A stretch of 64,000 bases of DNA from Methanobacterium bryantii (GTDB lineage: Archaea; Methanobacteriota; Methanobacteria; Methanobacteriales; Methanobacteriaceae), in contig NZ_LMVM01000037.1 of the NCBI RefSeq assembly GCF_002287175.1, positions 158,999-222,998 of the forward strand, written 5' to 3'. The translations under genes and the position numbers were made by a program. Below are positions 15,573-23,593 of the stretch, one piece after another; the stretch's first letter is position 1, and every line of letters starts with the position of its first letter. Under the pieces are notes generated by a model. The model was not told where the DNA came from, searched no databases, and was given only the letters and a program-made list of their open reading frames with translations.

Positions 15573-16397
15573 ATGAATTCAAAATATTTGATTGGAATAA
15601 TAGTAGCCATAGTAGTAATAATTGGTGCTTACTTTGCACTTGCAGGAAGCTCAAATCAACAAACAATACAGATTGCTGGTTCTACTTCCGTACAACCAGT
15701 GGCAGAGAAGTTAGCTCAAGCTTACATGGAGAAACATCCTGATGTTAAAATAAATGTACAGGGTGGAGGTACATCTGTAGGTATCACAAGCGCTCAGCAA
15801 GGGACAGCGGATATCGGTACAGCATCTTCCAAACCTAAAGATAGTGATGCACAAGGATTAGTACAAACTCAAATTGCAAAAGATGGAATTGTTGTTGTGG
15901 TAAACAACGATAATAATGTTAGTGCACTTACAGTTAACCAGACAAAAGATATATTCAGTGGAAATATCACTGACTGGAGCAAAGTAGGTGGTTCATCAGG
16001 TACCATCAGTGTTATAACCAGAGAAGATGGTTCAGGTACCAGAGATGGATTCCAGAACATAGTAATGGGCGGTAAAAATGGAACTAAAATTGTAAGCGAT
16101 GCAATTGTTCAGAGTTCAACAGAAGCTGTTTTACAGGCAGTTAAAGGAAACCCTAACGCTGTAGGATACATATCCTTAGCAAGCCTTAGCAACGATGTTA
16201 AAGCAGTTACAATCAATGGAGTAGCTCCTTCAGAACAAACAGTAAGTGATGATACTTACAAAATAGTAAGACCCTTCATTTTCTTAACTAAAGGCGAACC
16301 TACTGGCATCGTTAAAGACTTTATAGACTTTACAATGAGTGCTGAAGGTCAAAAAATAGTTAAAGAAGCTGGAGCAGTTCCAATGACTTCTAGCTAA
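15573..16397 (+). CDS. pstS: Phosphate ABC transporter substrate-binding protein PstS (copy 1)
   Basis: Extracytoplasmic phosphate-binding protein. Seen: an N-terminal hydrophobic segment (YLIGIIVAIVVIIGAYFALA) acting as a signal or membrane anchor, with no lipobox cysteine. The family sequences IQIAGSTSVQPVAEKLAQAY, GGGTSVGI, and TREDGSGTRDGFQNIV follow, the last two contributing phosphate-binding serine, threonine and arginine. Length 274 residues from the ATG at 15573. The in-frame GTG at 15564 lies within the GAGGTGAA ribosome binding site and is rejected. First gene of the pst locus, followed by a hairpin terminator and then a second pstS, which could allow more PstS than permease to be made. 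Confidence 0.95.
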   Translation: MNSKYLIGIIVAIVVIIGAYFALAGSSNQQTIQIAGSTSVQPVAEKLAQAYMEKHPDVKINVQGGGTSVGITSAQQGTADIGTASSKPKDSDAQGLVQTQIAKDGIVVVVNNDNNVSALTVNQTKDIFSGNITDWSKVGGSSGTISVITREDGSGTRDGFQNIVMGGKNGTKIVSDAIVQSSTEAVLQAVKGNPNAVGYISLASLSNDVKAVTINGVAPSEQTVSDDTYKIVRPFIFLTKGEPTGIVKDFIDFTMSAEGQKIVKEAGAVPMTSS

Positions 16398-16423
16398 GTG
16401 GTTTTTAAAACCACTACTTTTTT
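16397..16423 (+). terminator. Hairpin and T-run after pstS1
   Basis: Perfect palindrome AGTGGTTTTTAAAACCACT (16397-16415; 9-bp arms) beginning at the last base of the pstS1 stop codon, followed by ACTTTTTTG. A good candidate terminator or mRNA-stabilising hairpin between the two pstS genes. Confidence 0.7.
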
Positions 16424-16538
16424 GTTTATTTATAATTTAAAGGCATGAAAGAGAAGTTTATCATGTAAATTTGATTCGTTGCTTCATCACTTCATATTTA
16501 AATACTCCAAAGAAGAAGAGTAACTCAAGGTGATGAAC

Positions 16539-17348
16539 ATGAATCGGAAATACAAGTATGGAATAGTAATTGCCATCATTATAATTATCGCTTATCTAAC
16601 AATTATCCCATCAAGTCAATATGAAAGAATACAAATTGCAGGTTCTACATCGGTACAACCTGTAGCTGAGGCATTAGCTGATGCTTACATGGAAAAGCAT
16701 CCCAACGTTAGAATAAACGTGCAGGGTGGAGGATCCAGTTTAGGTGTAAGCAGTGTTTCACAAGGTATAACTGAAATAGGTACAAGTTCAAGAGATTTAA
16801 CGCCACAGGAAAAAGAAGGGCTTATAGAATATGAAATAGGAAAAGAAGGTATTGTCATCGCTGTTAATAACAACAACAATGTAACCACATTAAGTACCGA
16901 ACAGGTTAGAGGTATCTTCAACGGTGCTATTACAAACTGGAACCAGGTTGGAGGATCTGACACACAGATCCATGTTGTAACCCGGGAAGAAGGATCAGGT
17001 ACACGGTCATCTTTTGAGAATTTAATAATGGACGATACGAAAATCAAGTCTGATGCAGTGGTCCAGAGTTCAACTGAATCTGTTAAACAGGTAGTTAAAC
17101 AGGATCCAGGTGCAATAGGATTTGTTTCATTAGCTCATATGAGCAGCGATGTTACAGCTTTAAAAATTAATGGAGTTGGCCCTTCAACACAAACCGTGGC
17201 AAATGGATCTTATAAACTACAAACTGCATTCCTTTTTGTGGTTAAAGGGGAACCACAGGGAACAGTTAAAGACTTCATTGACTTTACATTAAGTCCTGAA
17301 GGACAGGCTATAGTAAAGAGCCAGAATATTGTTCCGGTTAATATGTAA
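16539..17348 (+). CDS. pstS: Phosphate ABC transporter substrate-binding protein PstS (copy 2)
   Basis: Second phosphate-binding protein, paralogous to the one just upstream. Seen: membrane anchor or signal (YGIVIAIIIIIAYLTII), IQIAGSTSVQPVAEALADAY, VQGGGSSLGV, and VTREEGSGTRSSFENLI. Length 269 residues. The ATG at 16539 has GGTGAT four bases upstream; the GTG at 16530 and the ATG at 16533 overlap that site and are rejected. It has its own TATA-like CATATTTAAATAC about 45 bases upstream, so may be expressed separately. The two copies differ in loop residues (SAQQGTADIGTAS against SVSQGITEIGTSS), possibly giving different affinities (inference). A hairpin array separates it from pstC. Confidence 0.94.
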   Translation: MNRKYKYGIVIAIIIIIAYLTIIPSSQYERIQIAGSTSVQPVAEALADAYMEKHPNVRINVQGGGSSLGVSSVSQGITEIGTSSRDLTPQEKEGLIEYEIGKEGIVIAVNNNNNVTTLSTEQVRGIFNGAITNWNQVGGSDTQIHVVTREEGSGTRSSFENLIMDDTKIKSDAVVQSSTESVKQVVKQDPGAIGFVSLAHMSSDVTALKINGVGPSTQTVANGSYKLQTAFLFVVKGEPQGTVKDFIDFTLSPEGQAIVKSQNIVPVNM

Positions 17349-17469
17349 ATTTGTATGGTAATCTGGAATGTGCTTACAAGAAGTTTGTAGAATACTAAAA
17401 AATTAAAATAATAGTCAAATTTATTTAAGTTAAATTCCGAGTTGAGGAGAATACATGTAGTTTTCCCAA

Positions 17470-17724
17470 CACAAAAATTGGAAATTTTTGTGGTTGAAGA
17501 AAAATGCTGAACATGCAAAATTTTTAATTTTGCTGTGTAAAAATTGAAAATTTTACAGTTGCGAAATGAAAGATTTCGCAAACGTCAAAAATCAGTTAAC
17601 ATTTTTCTGAACATTCGAAATTTGTAATTTCGATGTTTGAGGAACATAGCAGGAGAAAAATTCAAAGAATTTTGAGAGTTGAAGGAAAATGTAATTTTCC
17701 TGAATCCCAAAATCAAAGATTTTG
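17470..17724. repeat. Tandem short-hairpin array B, between pstS2 and pstC
   Basis: Seven clear stem-loops with 7-10 bp arms: 17470-17492 (CACAAAAATT arm), 17515-17533, 17560-17580, 17615-17633, 17657-17673, 17683-17701 and 17708-17724 (CAAAATC/GATTTTG). One imperfect hairpin lies at 17537-17555. Loops are mostly 3 nt. Several are preceded by GAACAT and followed by GTTGAAG. Arms differ in sequence but pair within each unit. The last hairpin is followed by TTTTGAGGTT, whose GAGGTT is the ribosome binding site of pstC. The rest of the gap (17349-17757) contains no gene. It probably lies in the pst transcript and could set the ratio of binding protein to permease (inference). Confidence 0.85.
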
Positions 17725-17757
17725 AGAGATTTTAACAGGTTTTTTGAGGTTGAAGAA

Positions 17758-18630
17758 ATGAAGAAATATGAAGAATTTCTAGTGGAAAAGGGGCTTTTCA
17801 TAATGGCCATTTTGTCCATTGTAGTGATAGTTCTGATCATAGGATTTATATTCCAGCAAGGTTTCCCAGCAATGGATCAGATTGGAATCTTGAAGTTTAT
17901 ATTTGGAATGAACTGGTCGCCGTCTGAGGATCAGTACGGTGTTTTTACAATGATCATTGGATCATTGGGTATAACTGCCCTTTCACTGCTATTTGCAGTG
18001 CCATTATCATTGTGTTGTGCAATCTTTCTGGCAGAACTTGCACCTCGTACAGTGAGAAGGATTTTAAAGCCAGTTATTGAAACTCTCGCAGGTATACCTT
18101 CTGTTGTATACGGATTCTTTGGGCTTATAGTACTTGTCCCAATTATGAGGGTATATTTTGGGGGGACTGGTTTCAGCATGCTTGCTGCATCTTTAATTCT
18201 TACAGTAATGGTTCTTCCGACAATAATTAGTATATCTGAAGACGCATTAAAGTCTGTTCCTGTAGAATATAAAGAAGCATCTCTTGCACTTGGTGCAACT
18301 CACTGGCAAACAATAAGGAATGTTATTTTTCCGGCAGCTATTCCTGGAATTATAACTGCAATAATACTTGGAATGGGCAGGGCAATTGGTGAAACACTTG
18401 CTGTGATTATGGTTGCAGGAAATGTTGCACAGATTCCAAATTCAATATTTGACCCAGTAAGAGCATTAACATCAAATATAGCCCTTGAAATGGGTTATGC
18501 AACTGGATTACATTACAGTGCACTGTTTGCAACAGGAATAGTTCTGTTTATCATGATAATCATCCTTCTTATAATAGCTAACTACTTCCACTATAAGAAG
18601 AAGGTTGTAATCGGGGGAGGATATTTATAA
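17758..18630 (+). CDS. pstC: Phosphate ABC transporter permease PstC
   Basis: One of two membrane subunits of the phosphate transporter. Seen: about six transmembrane helices and the ABC permease EAA loop (EYKEASLALGATHWQTIRNV, about residues 180-200), which docks on PstB. The segment ETLAGIPSVVYGFFGL is characteristic of PstC/PstA. Length 290 residues. The frame is open back to 17722, but that start lacks a ribosome binding site. The ATG at 17758 follows GAGGTTGAAGAA and gives MKKYEEFLVEKG. Hairpin array B lies directly upstream. It is 39 bases before pstA. Confidence 0.95.
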   Translation: MKKYEEFLVEKGLFIMAILSIVVIVLIIGFIFQQGFPAMDQIGILKFIFGMNWSPSEDQYGVFTMIIGSLGITALSLLFAVPLSLCCAIFLAELAPRTVRRILKPVIETLAGIPSVVYGFFGLIVLVPIMRVYFGGTGFSMLAASLILTVMVLPTIISISEDALKSVPVEYKEASLALGATHWQTIRNVIFPAAIPGIITAIILGMGRAIGETLAVIMVAGNVAQIPNSIFDPVRALTSNIALEMGYATGLHYSALFATGIVLFIMIIILLIIANYFHYKKKVVIGGGYL

Positions 18631-18669
18631 TGCTTAATCAGGATTTATACATCTATTTAGGTGGTTTAA

Positions 18670-19524
18670 ATGTTAAATATTAAAATAATGTCTCCTAAAA
18701 TGTCTCAAAGGATTATGAAAGGAGTCTTTTGGGCATCAGGGATATTAACAGTTATTCTATTGCTCATTATTATAGGGTATATACTTTATAAGGGGTTACC
18801 TGTTGTAAATATGAGTTTCATATTCAGTAACCCTGTAGATTCTGGTAAATCTGGAGGTATATTCCCAATGATAGTGTCAAGTTTATACGTGACATTTTTA
18901 GCAGTTATTATTGCGACCCCTCTTGGTGTTGGGGCAGCAGTGTACCTTTCAGAATATGCTGGAGAAAATAATCTGGTTAAACTCATAAGATTTGGAGCAG
19001 AAACACTGGCATCTATTCCTTCAATTGTATATGGGCTATTTGGGCTGGCGTTTTTTGTTGTCTATCTTGGACTTGGATGGTGTGTACTATCTGGTGGTTT
19101 AATACTGGCAATTATGGCGCTCCCTACAATATTACAGGTAGCTGAAGTTTCACTGGAAGCTGTACCTGCATCATACAGGGAAGGAAGTCTTGCAATAGGT
19201 GCTACCAAGTGGCAAACAATTTATAATGTTGTTTTGCCTGCAGCAGTTCCAGGGATTACTACTGGTGTGATACTTGGACTTGCAAGGGCTATTTCAGAGG
19301 CAGCCGCAATTATGTTTGCAGTAGGCGCGGCACTATCTGTTCCTATTTCCATTTTTGATCCAGCAAGGCCTCTTCCACTGCACCTTTATATTTTAGCAAC
19401 TGAGGGTATATCCCTTGACAATGCATATGGAACTGCAGCTGTACTGGTGCTTATAGTTCTCATAATAACCGTTGTTACAAATACATTAGTTGAAAGATAC
19501 TCTAAAAAGATGATGGGGCGATAG
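18670..19524 (+). CDS. pstA: Phosphate ABC transporter permease PstA
   Basis: Second membrane subunit of the phosphate transporter. Seen: 284 residues with about six transmembrane helices, ETLASIPSIVYGLFGLAFF near 115-135, and the EAA loop SYREGSLAIGATKWQTIYNV near 175-195. GTGG before the ATG is a plausible ribosome binding site. The end lies one base from the start of pstB, so the two are tightly coupled. The sequence is clearly related to PstC, but its EAA loop and the following segment match PstA best. Assignment of A against C also rests on gene order (S-C-A-B). Confidence 0.94.
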   Translation: MLNIKIMSPKMSQRIMKGVFWASGILTVILLLIIIGYILYKGLPVVNMSFIFSNPVDSGKSGGIFPMIVSSLYVTFLAVIIATPLGVGAAVYLSEYAGENNLVKLIRFGAETLASIPSIVYGLFGLAFFVVYLGLGWCVLSGGLILAIMALPTILQVAEVSLEAVPASYREGSLAIGATKWQTIYNVVLPAAVPGITTGVILGLARAISEAAAIMFAVGAALSVPISIFDPARPLPLHLYILATEGISLDNAYGTAAVLVLIVLIITVVTNTLVERYSKKMMGR

Positions 19525-19525
19525 A

Positions 19526-20281
19526 ATGGATTATCGAATTGAAGTTGAAGACTTAAACGTTTACTTTGACGAAGCACATATTTTAAAGGATATCAACATT
19601 AAAATCCATAAAAATACTGTTACTTCACTTATAGGACCTTCTGGTTGTGGAAAATCAACATTTGTACGTACTTTAAACCGTATGAATGACCTTATTGATA
19701 CATTCAAATTGGATGGAAGTGTTCTTTTAGACGGCCAGGATATTTATGATCCAAAGTTAGATGTGGTTGACTTAAGAAAAAAGGTAGGAATGGTATTTCA
19801 AAAGCCAAATCCGTTTCCAAAGTCTATATTTGATAATGTAGCCTATGGTCTCAGGGTACATGGAATTGAAGATAAATCAGTACTGGCTGAAAGAGTTGAA
19901 GAAAGTTTAAAAGGTGCTGCACTGTGGGATGAGGTCAAGGATAAGCTGGATAAATCAGCTATGGGACTTTCAGGAGGTCAGCAGCAGAGACTATGTATAG
20001 CAAGGACCATTGCAGTAAATCCGGAAGTTATATTAATGGACGAACCTGCATCAGCACTTGATCCTATATCAACAACAAAAATAGAGGACTTAATTCACAA
20101 ACTGAAAAATGATTACACCATAATCATTGTTACACACAACATGCAGCAAGCTACAAGGGTTTCTAAATACACAGCATTTTTCTTACATGGAGAAATCGTA
20201 GAAAGCGGACTCACCGATAAAATATTCATAGAGCCTGAAGATAAGCGTACAGAAGATTATATAACTGGTAGATTTGGTTAA
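19526..20281 (+). CDS. pstB: Phosphate ABC transporter ATP-binding protein PstB
   Basis: ATPase that powers the PstC/PstA permease. Seen: Walker A GPSGCGKST (about residues 33-41), Q-loop MVFQKPNPFP, signature LSGGQQQRLCIAR (about 152-164), Walker B VILMDEPASALDP, and H-loop IIVTHNM. Length 251 residues, normal for PstB. The Q-loop wording and ARTIAVNPEV are diagnostic of the phosphate subfamily. It begins one base after the pstA stop; GGGGCGAT in the end of pstA is its likely ribosome binding site. Confidence 0.97.
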   Translation: MDYRIEVEDLNVYFDEAHILKDINIKIHKNTVTSLIGPSGCGKSTFVRTLNRMNDLIDTFKLDGSVLLDGQDIYDPKLDVVDLRKKVGMVFQKPNPFPKSIFDNVAYGLRVHGIEDKSVLAERVEESLKGAALWDEVKDKLDKSAMGLSGGQQQRLCIARTIAVNPEVILMDEPASALDPISTTKIEDLIHKLKNDYTIIIVTHNMQQATRVSKYTAFFLHGEIVESGLTDKIFIEPEDKRTEDYITGRFG

Positions 20282-20344
20282 ATAAATTTTTTATTTAATT
20301 AATGTGCCCATCTCTTTAATGGGGTATGCACTAAAGGTGAAGCA

Positions 20345-21013
20345 ATGTATGGGATGATACTGGAGAATAAATTAAAAAAAATAAGCGGTGATCTTTTAGA
20401 TTACAGCAATGAAACAGTAGATATGATTAAAAATTCTACTGGCAGTTTCTTAAAGGAAGATATTAATTTAGCAAAAGAAACAATTGAAGCTACCAGTGAA
20501 GTAAACAAAAAGAGCGAGTATATTGAATATGAATGTTTGAAAATACTTGGATTGCATCAACCAGTTGCTAGAGATTTAAGACTGGGGGCTGCAATTTTAA
20601 GAACATCTACTGAACTTGAGAGAATAAACACTCTCTCAGCATATATATCCAGATACGCTATAGATGCAGCAGAAAAAAGTTCAGATTCATACAAACCGCC
20701 CCATATTAAATTCATGTCTCAAACAGTGCAAAACATGCTAAAAGACGGAGTTGGATCACTTTTAAGTGAGGATATACAGCTTCTAAAACGTTCAACTAAA
20801 AATTTCGTTGCTCTTCAGGATTTTTATAATCAGATGTTTTTAGAATATGGTGATGACAATTCTTCAACTGCTGCAATGTACTCAATCCTTATTGGAAGGA
20901 ATCTCTTAAGTATGGGGCATCATATAATGGGGATGGATGACAGGATAGCTTACTCTATAATAGGAATGAAGGTTGTACACCATAAAGTATTCTACAATGT
21001 ATTAATGAAGTAA
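20345..21013 (+). CDS. phoU: PhoU family phosphate-signalling protein (copy 1)
   Basis: Probable negative modulator of phosphate uptake. Seen: 222 residues. Two helical bundles are apparent. The first has the PhoU-like segment QPVARDLRLGAAILRTSTELERIN, while the second is more degenerate: the usual ERIGDH metal motif is replaced by LLSMGHHIMGMDDR. This copy may therefore have lost one metal site. The ribosome binding site AAAGGTGAAGCA precedes the ATG. It follows pstB by 63 bases in the same direction, as in many pst operons. Confidence 0.88.
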   Translation: MYGMILENKLKKISGDLLDYSNETVDMIKNSTGSFLKEDINLAKETIEATSEVNKKSEYIEYECLKILGLHQPVARDLRLGAAILRTSTELERINTLSAYISRYAIDAAEKSSDSYKPPHIKFMSQTVQNMLKDGVGSLLSEDIQLLKRSTKNFVALQDFYNQMFLEYGDDNSSTAAMYSILIGRNLLSMGHHIMGMDDRIAYSIIGMKVVHHKVFYNVLMK

Positions 21014-21058
21014 AAATTAATATTTAAAAATTATACAAAATAGTATGTGATGATTTAG

Positions 21059-21511
21059 ATGTGGCTCCCATCAGATGAACCTAAGAATAAACTGTGCGGA
21101 AACAAACTTGATAAATCATATCTACCTTTATCAGGTTATATGAGAGTTTTAAATGAAAATTATGAGTCTATATTATTTTTAAGTGATGATCTAGTTGTAG
21201 GTGCCTGGTATCTAAATGCTAAATCTTTAAATGAACTTTATGAAAACGATGCAATGGAAAAAGTTAAAATCCTCGACGAGTCAAAAATTGAGATATATGA
21301 AACAGGTGAAAAACTGTTTAAAACTATTCTTGAATTGAATGAGGAGTGTAAATTATCATTACCTATACGTATTGATATGTTTTGGGATAAAATTGGATTA
21401 AATACCACCGATTCTCGTGAAGAACTGTTGTCTAAGTATAGGATAAATGAACCATCTGTAATTGATGTGGATAATTTAATAAAAGATTATAAGTCCAAGA
21501 CGGAGGATTAA
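21059..21511 (+). CDS. Conserved-looking protein of unknown function within the pst operon
   Basis: Not recognised. Seen: 150 soluble residues, mixed alpha/beta, with GYMRVLNENYESILFLSDDLVVGAWYL-like alternation near residues 27-55 and an acidic C-terminus. The N-terminal half resembles DUF2226-type proteins of Methanobacteriales, but this is a weak impression. No catalytic motif, signal or transmembrane segment. It sits between two phoU genes: 45 bases after the first and 2 bases before the second. Cotranscription is almost certain, and a role with PhoU is possible. GTGATGAT lies just before the ATG. Confidence 0.75.
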   Translation: MWLPSDEPKNKLCGNKLDKSYLPLSGYMRVLNENYESILFLSDDLVVGAWYLNAKSLNELYENDAMEKVKILDESKIEIYETGEKLFKTILELNEECKLSLPIRIDMFWDKIGLNTTDSREELLSKYRINEPSVIDVDNLIKDYKSKTED

Positions 21512-21513
21512 AA

Positions 21514-22197
21514 ATGGAAAGAAAAAAATATCCTAGGATACTGTTTCGAAAAAGGCTAAAAGAGCTAAAAGAAGATGTAAATGAAATTGGACAGATAGCA
21601 ATCCAGGCACATAAAGATGCAATCAAAGCTTTTAATGACTATGATAAAGATCTGTTGGATGGTGTTATTAAATCCCGTGATAAAATAGAAGAATTGAGTT
21701 TTCATTTAGAAAGGAAATGCATTAGTATCATTGCTTCAGAACAGCCTGTTGCAATGGATTTAAGATTTATTGAAGCATGTATTAAGGTTGGTAGTCACTT
21801 GAAAAGGATAGGTAGCTTATCAGTAAATATTGCTGAAGCCGCTAAAAATTTAAAAGGTGAAGAAATTCCAGCGAGGTCTATGGAAGATCTTAACCATATG
21901 GCTAACCTTGTGCAGATGATGCTCAGTAAAGGTTTATACTCATTTATCGATCAGAACATGGACATGGCAAGAGAACTGAGGCATGATGACGATAAAGTGG
22001 ATGATTTATTTGATCAGTCCCTTGAGAATGTTACAAGCAGTATGTTTCAAAATAAGGATTCTATATCTTATATGATATATTTATTGTTCATTGCAAGATT
22101 CCTTGAACGAATTGCTGATCGTGCGGTAAGTCTCGGGGATAGAACAATCTTTATGATAACCTGTGAAAAACCTAAAAGACTTGAATTAAAAAAATAA
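21514..22197 (+). CDS. phoU: PhoU family phosphate-signalling protein (copy 2)
   Basis: Second PhoU of the operon. Seen: 227 residues with two PhoU bundles, about 15-115 and 120-215. The first carries QPVAMDLRFIEACIKVGSHLKRIGSLS and the second YLLFIARFLERIADRAVSLGDR, both close to the canonical PhoU metal-binding E/D motifs. This copy is nearer to standard PhoU than the one at 20345. The ribosome binding site is CGGAGGA. It starts two bases after the preceding gene. A strong hairpin terminator follows, so it is the last gene of the pst transcript. Confidence 0.93.
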   Translation: MERKKYPRILFRKRLKELKEDVNEIGQIAIQAHKDAIKAFNDYDKDLLDGVIKSRDKIEELSFHLERKCISIIASEQPVAMDLRFIEACIKVGSHLKRIGSLSVNIAEAAKNLKGEEIPARSMEDLNHMANLVQMMLSKGLYSFIDQNMDMARELRHDDDKVDDLFDQSLENVTSSMFQNKDSISYMIYLLFIARFLERIADRAVSLGDRTIFMITCEKPKRLELKK

Positions 22198-22225
22198 GAT
22201 CGAAAAGAGTTTTTTCTGTCTAAAT

Positions 22226-22258
22226 ATATGTGCTTTAGGCACATATTTCATTTTTTTT
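22226..22258 (+). terminator. Terminator hairpin of the pst operon
   Basis: ATATGTGC-TTTAG-GCACATAT (8-bp arms, 22226-22246) followed by TTCATTTTTTTT. Lies 28 bases after the stop of the second phoU. Confidence 0.75.
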
Positions 22259-22709
22259 ATAACTTAATTTACACCAACTATATTTAAAATAGGCTCTTAA
22301 ATGTATTTATTCTCTAAATTAATCATCTAAACTAGTAATTTTCATTGCCTCTATTTAATTATTTACTATATTTATTTAAATGAGGACAGTTTATTAATTT
22401 AGAATAGGGTTATGTAAAATATACTAATTATTAAGTCATAATGTGTGGTAAAAATACTGAAATTTAGAGTATATCCTTTTTTTGTTGTATTCTAACTAAT
22501 TTAATATTATAAGTAGGATAATAATCGATTTTCATTGATTTAGTATTTAATATTAAAAGTGGAGTATGTAGCGATCTAAAAATTTTTATTATACTAACTA
22601 TAATACAATAATTACAATTTATTCATACAATATGTTCTAATCAACAAAATTTATATATTGGAGTAAGACATACACTTCAAGTGTAAAATAAAACACTAAA
22701 AGTGAATAA
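22259..22709. other. AT-rich gap without a visible gene; promoter near the right end
   Basis: No coding sequence recognised on either strand. TTTATATATTGG near 22650-22661 is a good TATA candidate for the small winged-helix gene, about 50-60 bases before its first ATG. The stretch after it contains a direct repeat of the ACACT type (ACACTTCAAGTG and AACACTAAAAGTG), a possible operator. Confidence 0.4.
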
Positions 22710-23000
22710 ATGGCAGAGGTTACAAACTTTCAAAAGCTTTGCTTTTGGGCTGCCACAATACATATTCCAAATGTGAGGATTGATATTTTGATGTTCAAAT
22801 GGAAAAATGAGGAGTTAAGACGCGAATTAATGATGAACACATTAGATTATCTAAGCAGAAAGCGAAACGCGTCTATTGAGGAGTTAGCTGATTATACTGG
22901 CCAGGAATATGCAATAATAGCTCAATTAATGCATGATTTGGAAAATAAAGGCCTTATAAAATCAGAAACAGTTTTTAATTTAAAGAATGAGTCAAAATAA
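22710..23000 (+). CDS. Small winged-helix DNA-binding protein
   Basis: Probable transcription regulator. Seen: residues about 40-90 form a winged helix (LSRKRNASIEELADYTGQEYAIIAQLMHDLENKG). The first 27 residues (MAEVTNFQKLCFWAATIHI and on) do not look like part of the domain. Their DNA contains a perfect hairpin of the class described for the arrays (CAAAAGC-TTT-GCTTTTG, 22731-22747). An alternative ATG at 22791, preceded by GAGGATTGAT, would give a 69-residue protein without that part. Start therefore uncertain. It stands alone between two AT-rich gaps. Confidence 0.7.
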   Translation: MAEVTNFQKLCFWAATIHIPNVRIDILMFKWKNEELRRELMMNTLDYLSRKRNASIEELADYTGQEYAIIAQLMHDLENKGLIKSETVFNLKNESK

Positions 23001-23226
23001 TAAGACTCTAAATCTTGTTTTTTTAATCTTAATTTAATAAATTTTAACACGTCTATTTTTATAGAAATAGGCATTTAAATGGGTTTTTTTTTACAAATTA
23101 AATGAATTTTATTTATTTAATTTAGTTTAGGTATAGTTTATAACAAAATATATTACTAATTTCAAATATAGTAATAATACAGTTCAGTTATTCCATTAAA
23201 TTTTTTAAAGATAGGGTGAATTATTT

Positions 23227-23247
23227 CACTGGTTTTGATGGCCAGTG
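23227..23247 (+). promoter_or_regulatory. Hairpin upstream of the PRC-barrel gene
   Basis: CACTGG and CCAGTG arms (6 bp) with a 9-base loop, about 37 bases before the PRC-barrel start. It may be a 5' leader structure or an operator. The rest of the 283-base gap after 23000 is AT-rich with no gene seen. Confidence 0.35.
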
Positions 23248-23283
23248 ATTATAGTTCTTTGTTATGAGTTTGAGGTGATTTAA

Positions 23284-23529
23284 TTGAAAGTAAAAGATGA
23301 ATTAATTGGAAAAGAAGTTCTAGATTCAAAAGGCCACGAACTTGGTAAAGTGGATGATATTGACGTTGATTTTGACTCCGACAGGATAGACTCTATTATT
23401 CTTCATGAAGGAGGACGCATTAGGGGGAGAGACCGAGTTATTCCTTACAGCATGATTGAAACTGTGGGCGAAAGGATACTCTTAAAAAAATCGGGAGAAA
23501 CTGAAGAAAGAAGAGAAGGAATAATGTAA
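23284..23529 (+). CDS. PRC-barrel domain protein
   Basis: Single-domain PRC-barrel protein of the archaeal type. Seen: 81 residues, beginning MKVKDELIGKEVLDSKGHELGKVDDIDVDF-like (given in part), then IIPYSMIETVGERILLK-type strand order typical of the family. Start is a TTG at 23284, directly after GAGGTGAT, a very strong ribosome binding site, with no ATG available. In archaea such proteins are linked to RNA metabolism or, in some lineages, to cell division, but nothing here identifies the role. Followed by a small hairpin (GAATC-GCT-GATTC) and a T-rich stretch, a likely terminator, before the convergent gene. Confidence 0.88.
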   Translation: MKVKDELIGKEVLDSKGHELGKVDDIDVDFDSDRIDSIILHEGGRIRGRDRVIPYSMIETVGERILLKKSGETEERREGIM

Positions 23530-23593
23530 TTGATTAAAATGAATCGCTGATTCGTCATTACCTCTTTTTACTTTTTAATAATAGACCTGCTAT

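Noticed and set aside
20300..20335. CCCAT/ATGGG hairpin between pstB and phoU as a terminator
   Set aside because: Only five base pairs, no T-run after it, and phoU follows at once with a good ribosome binding site; probably incidental.
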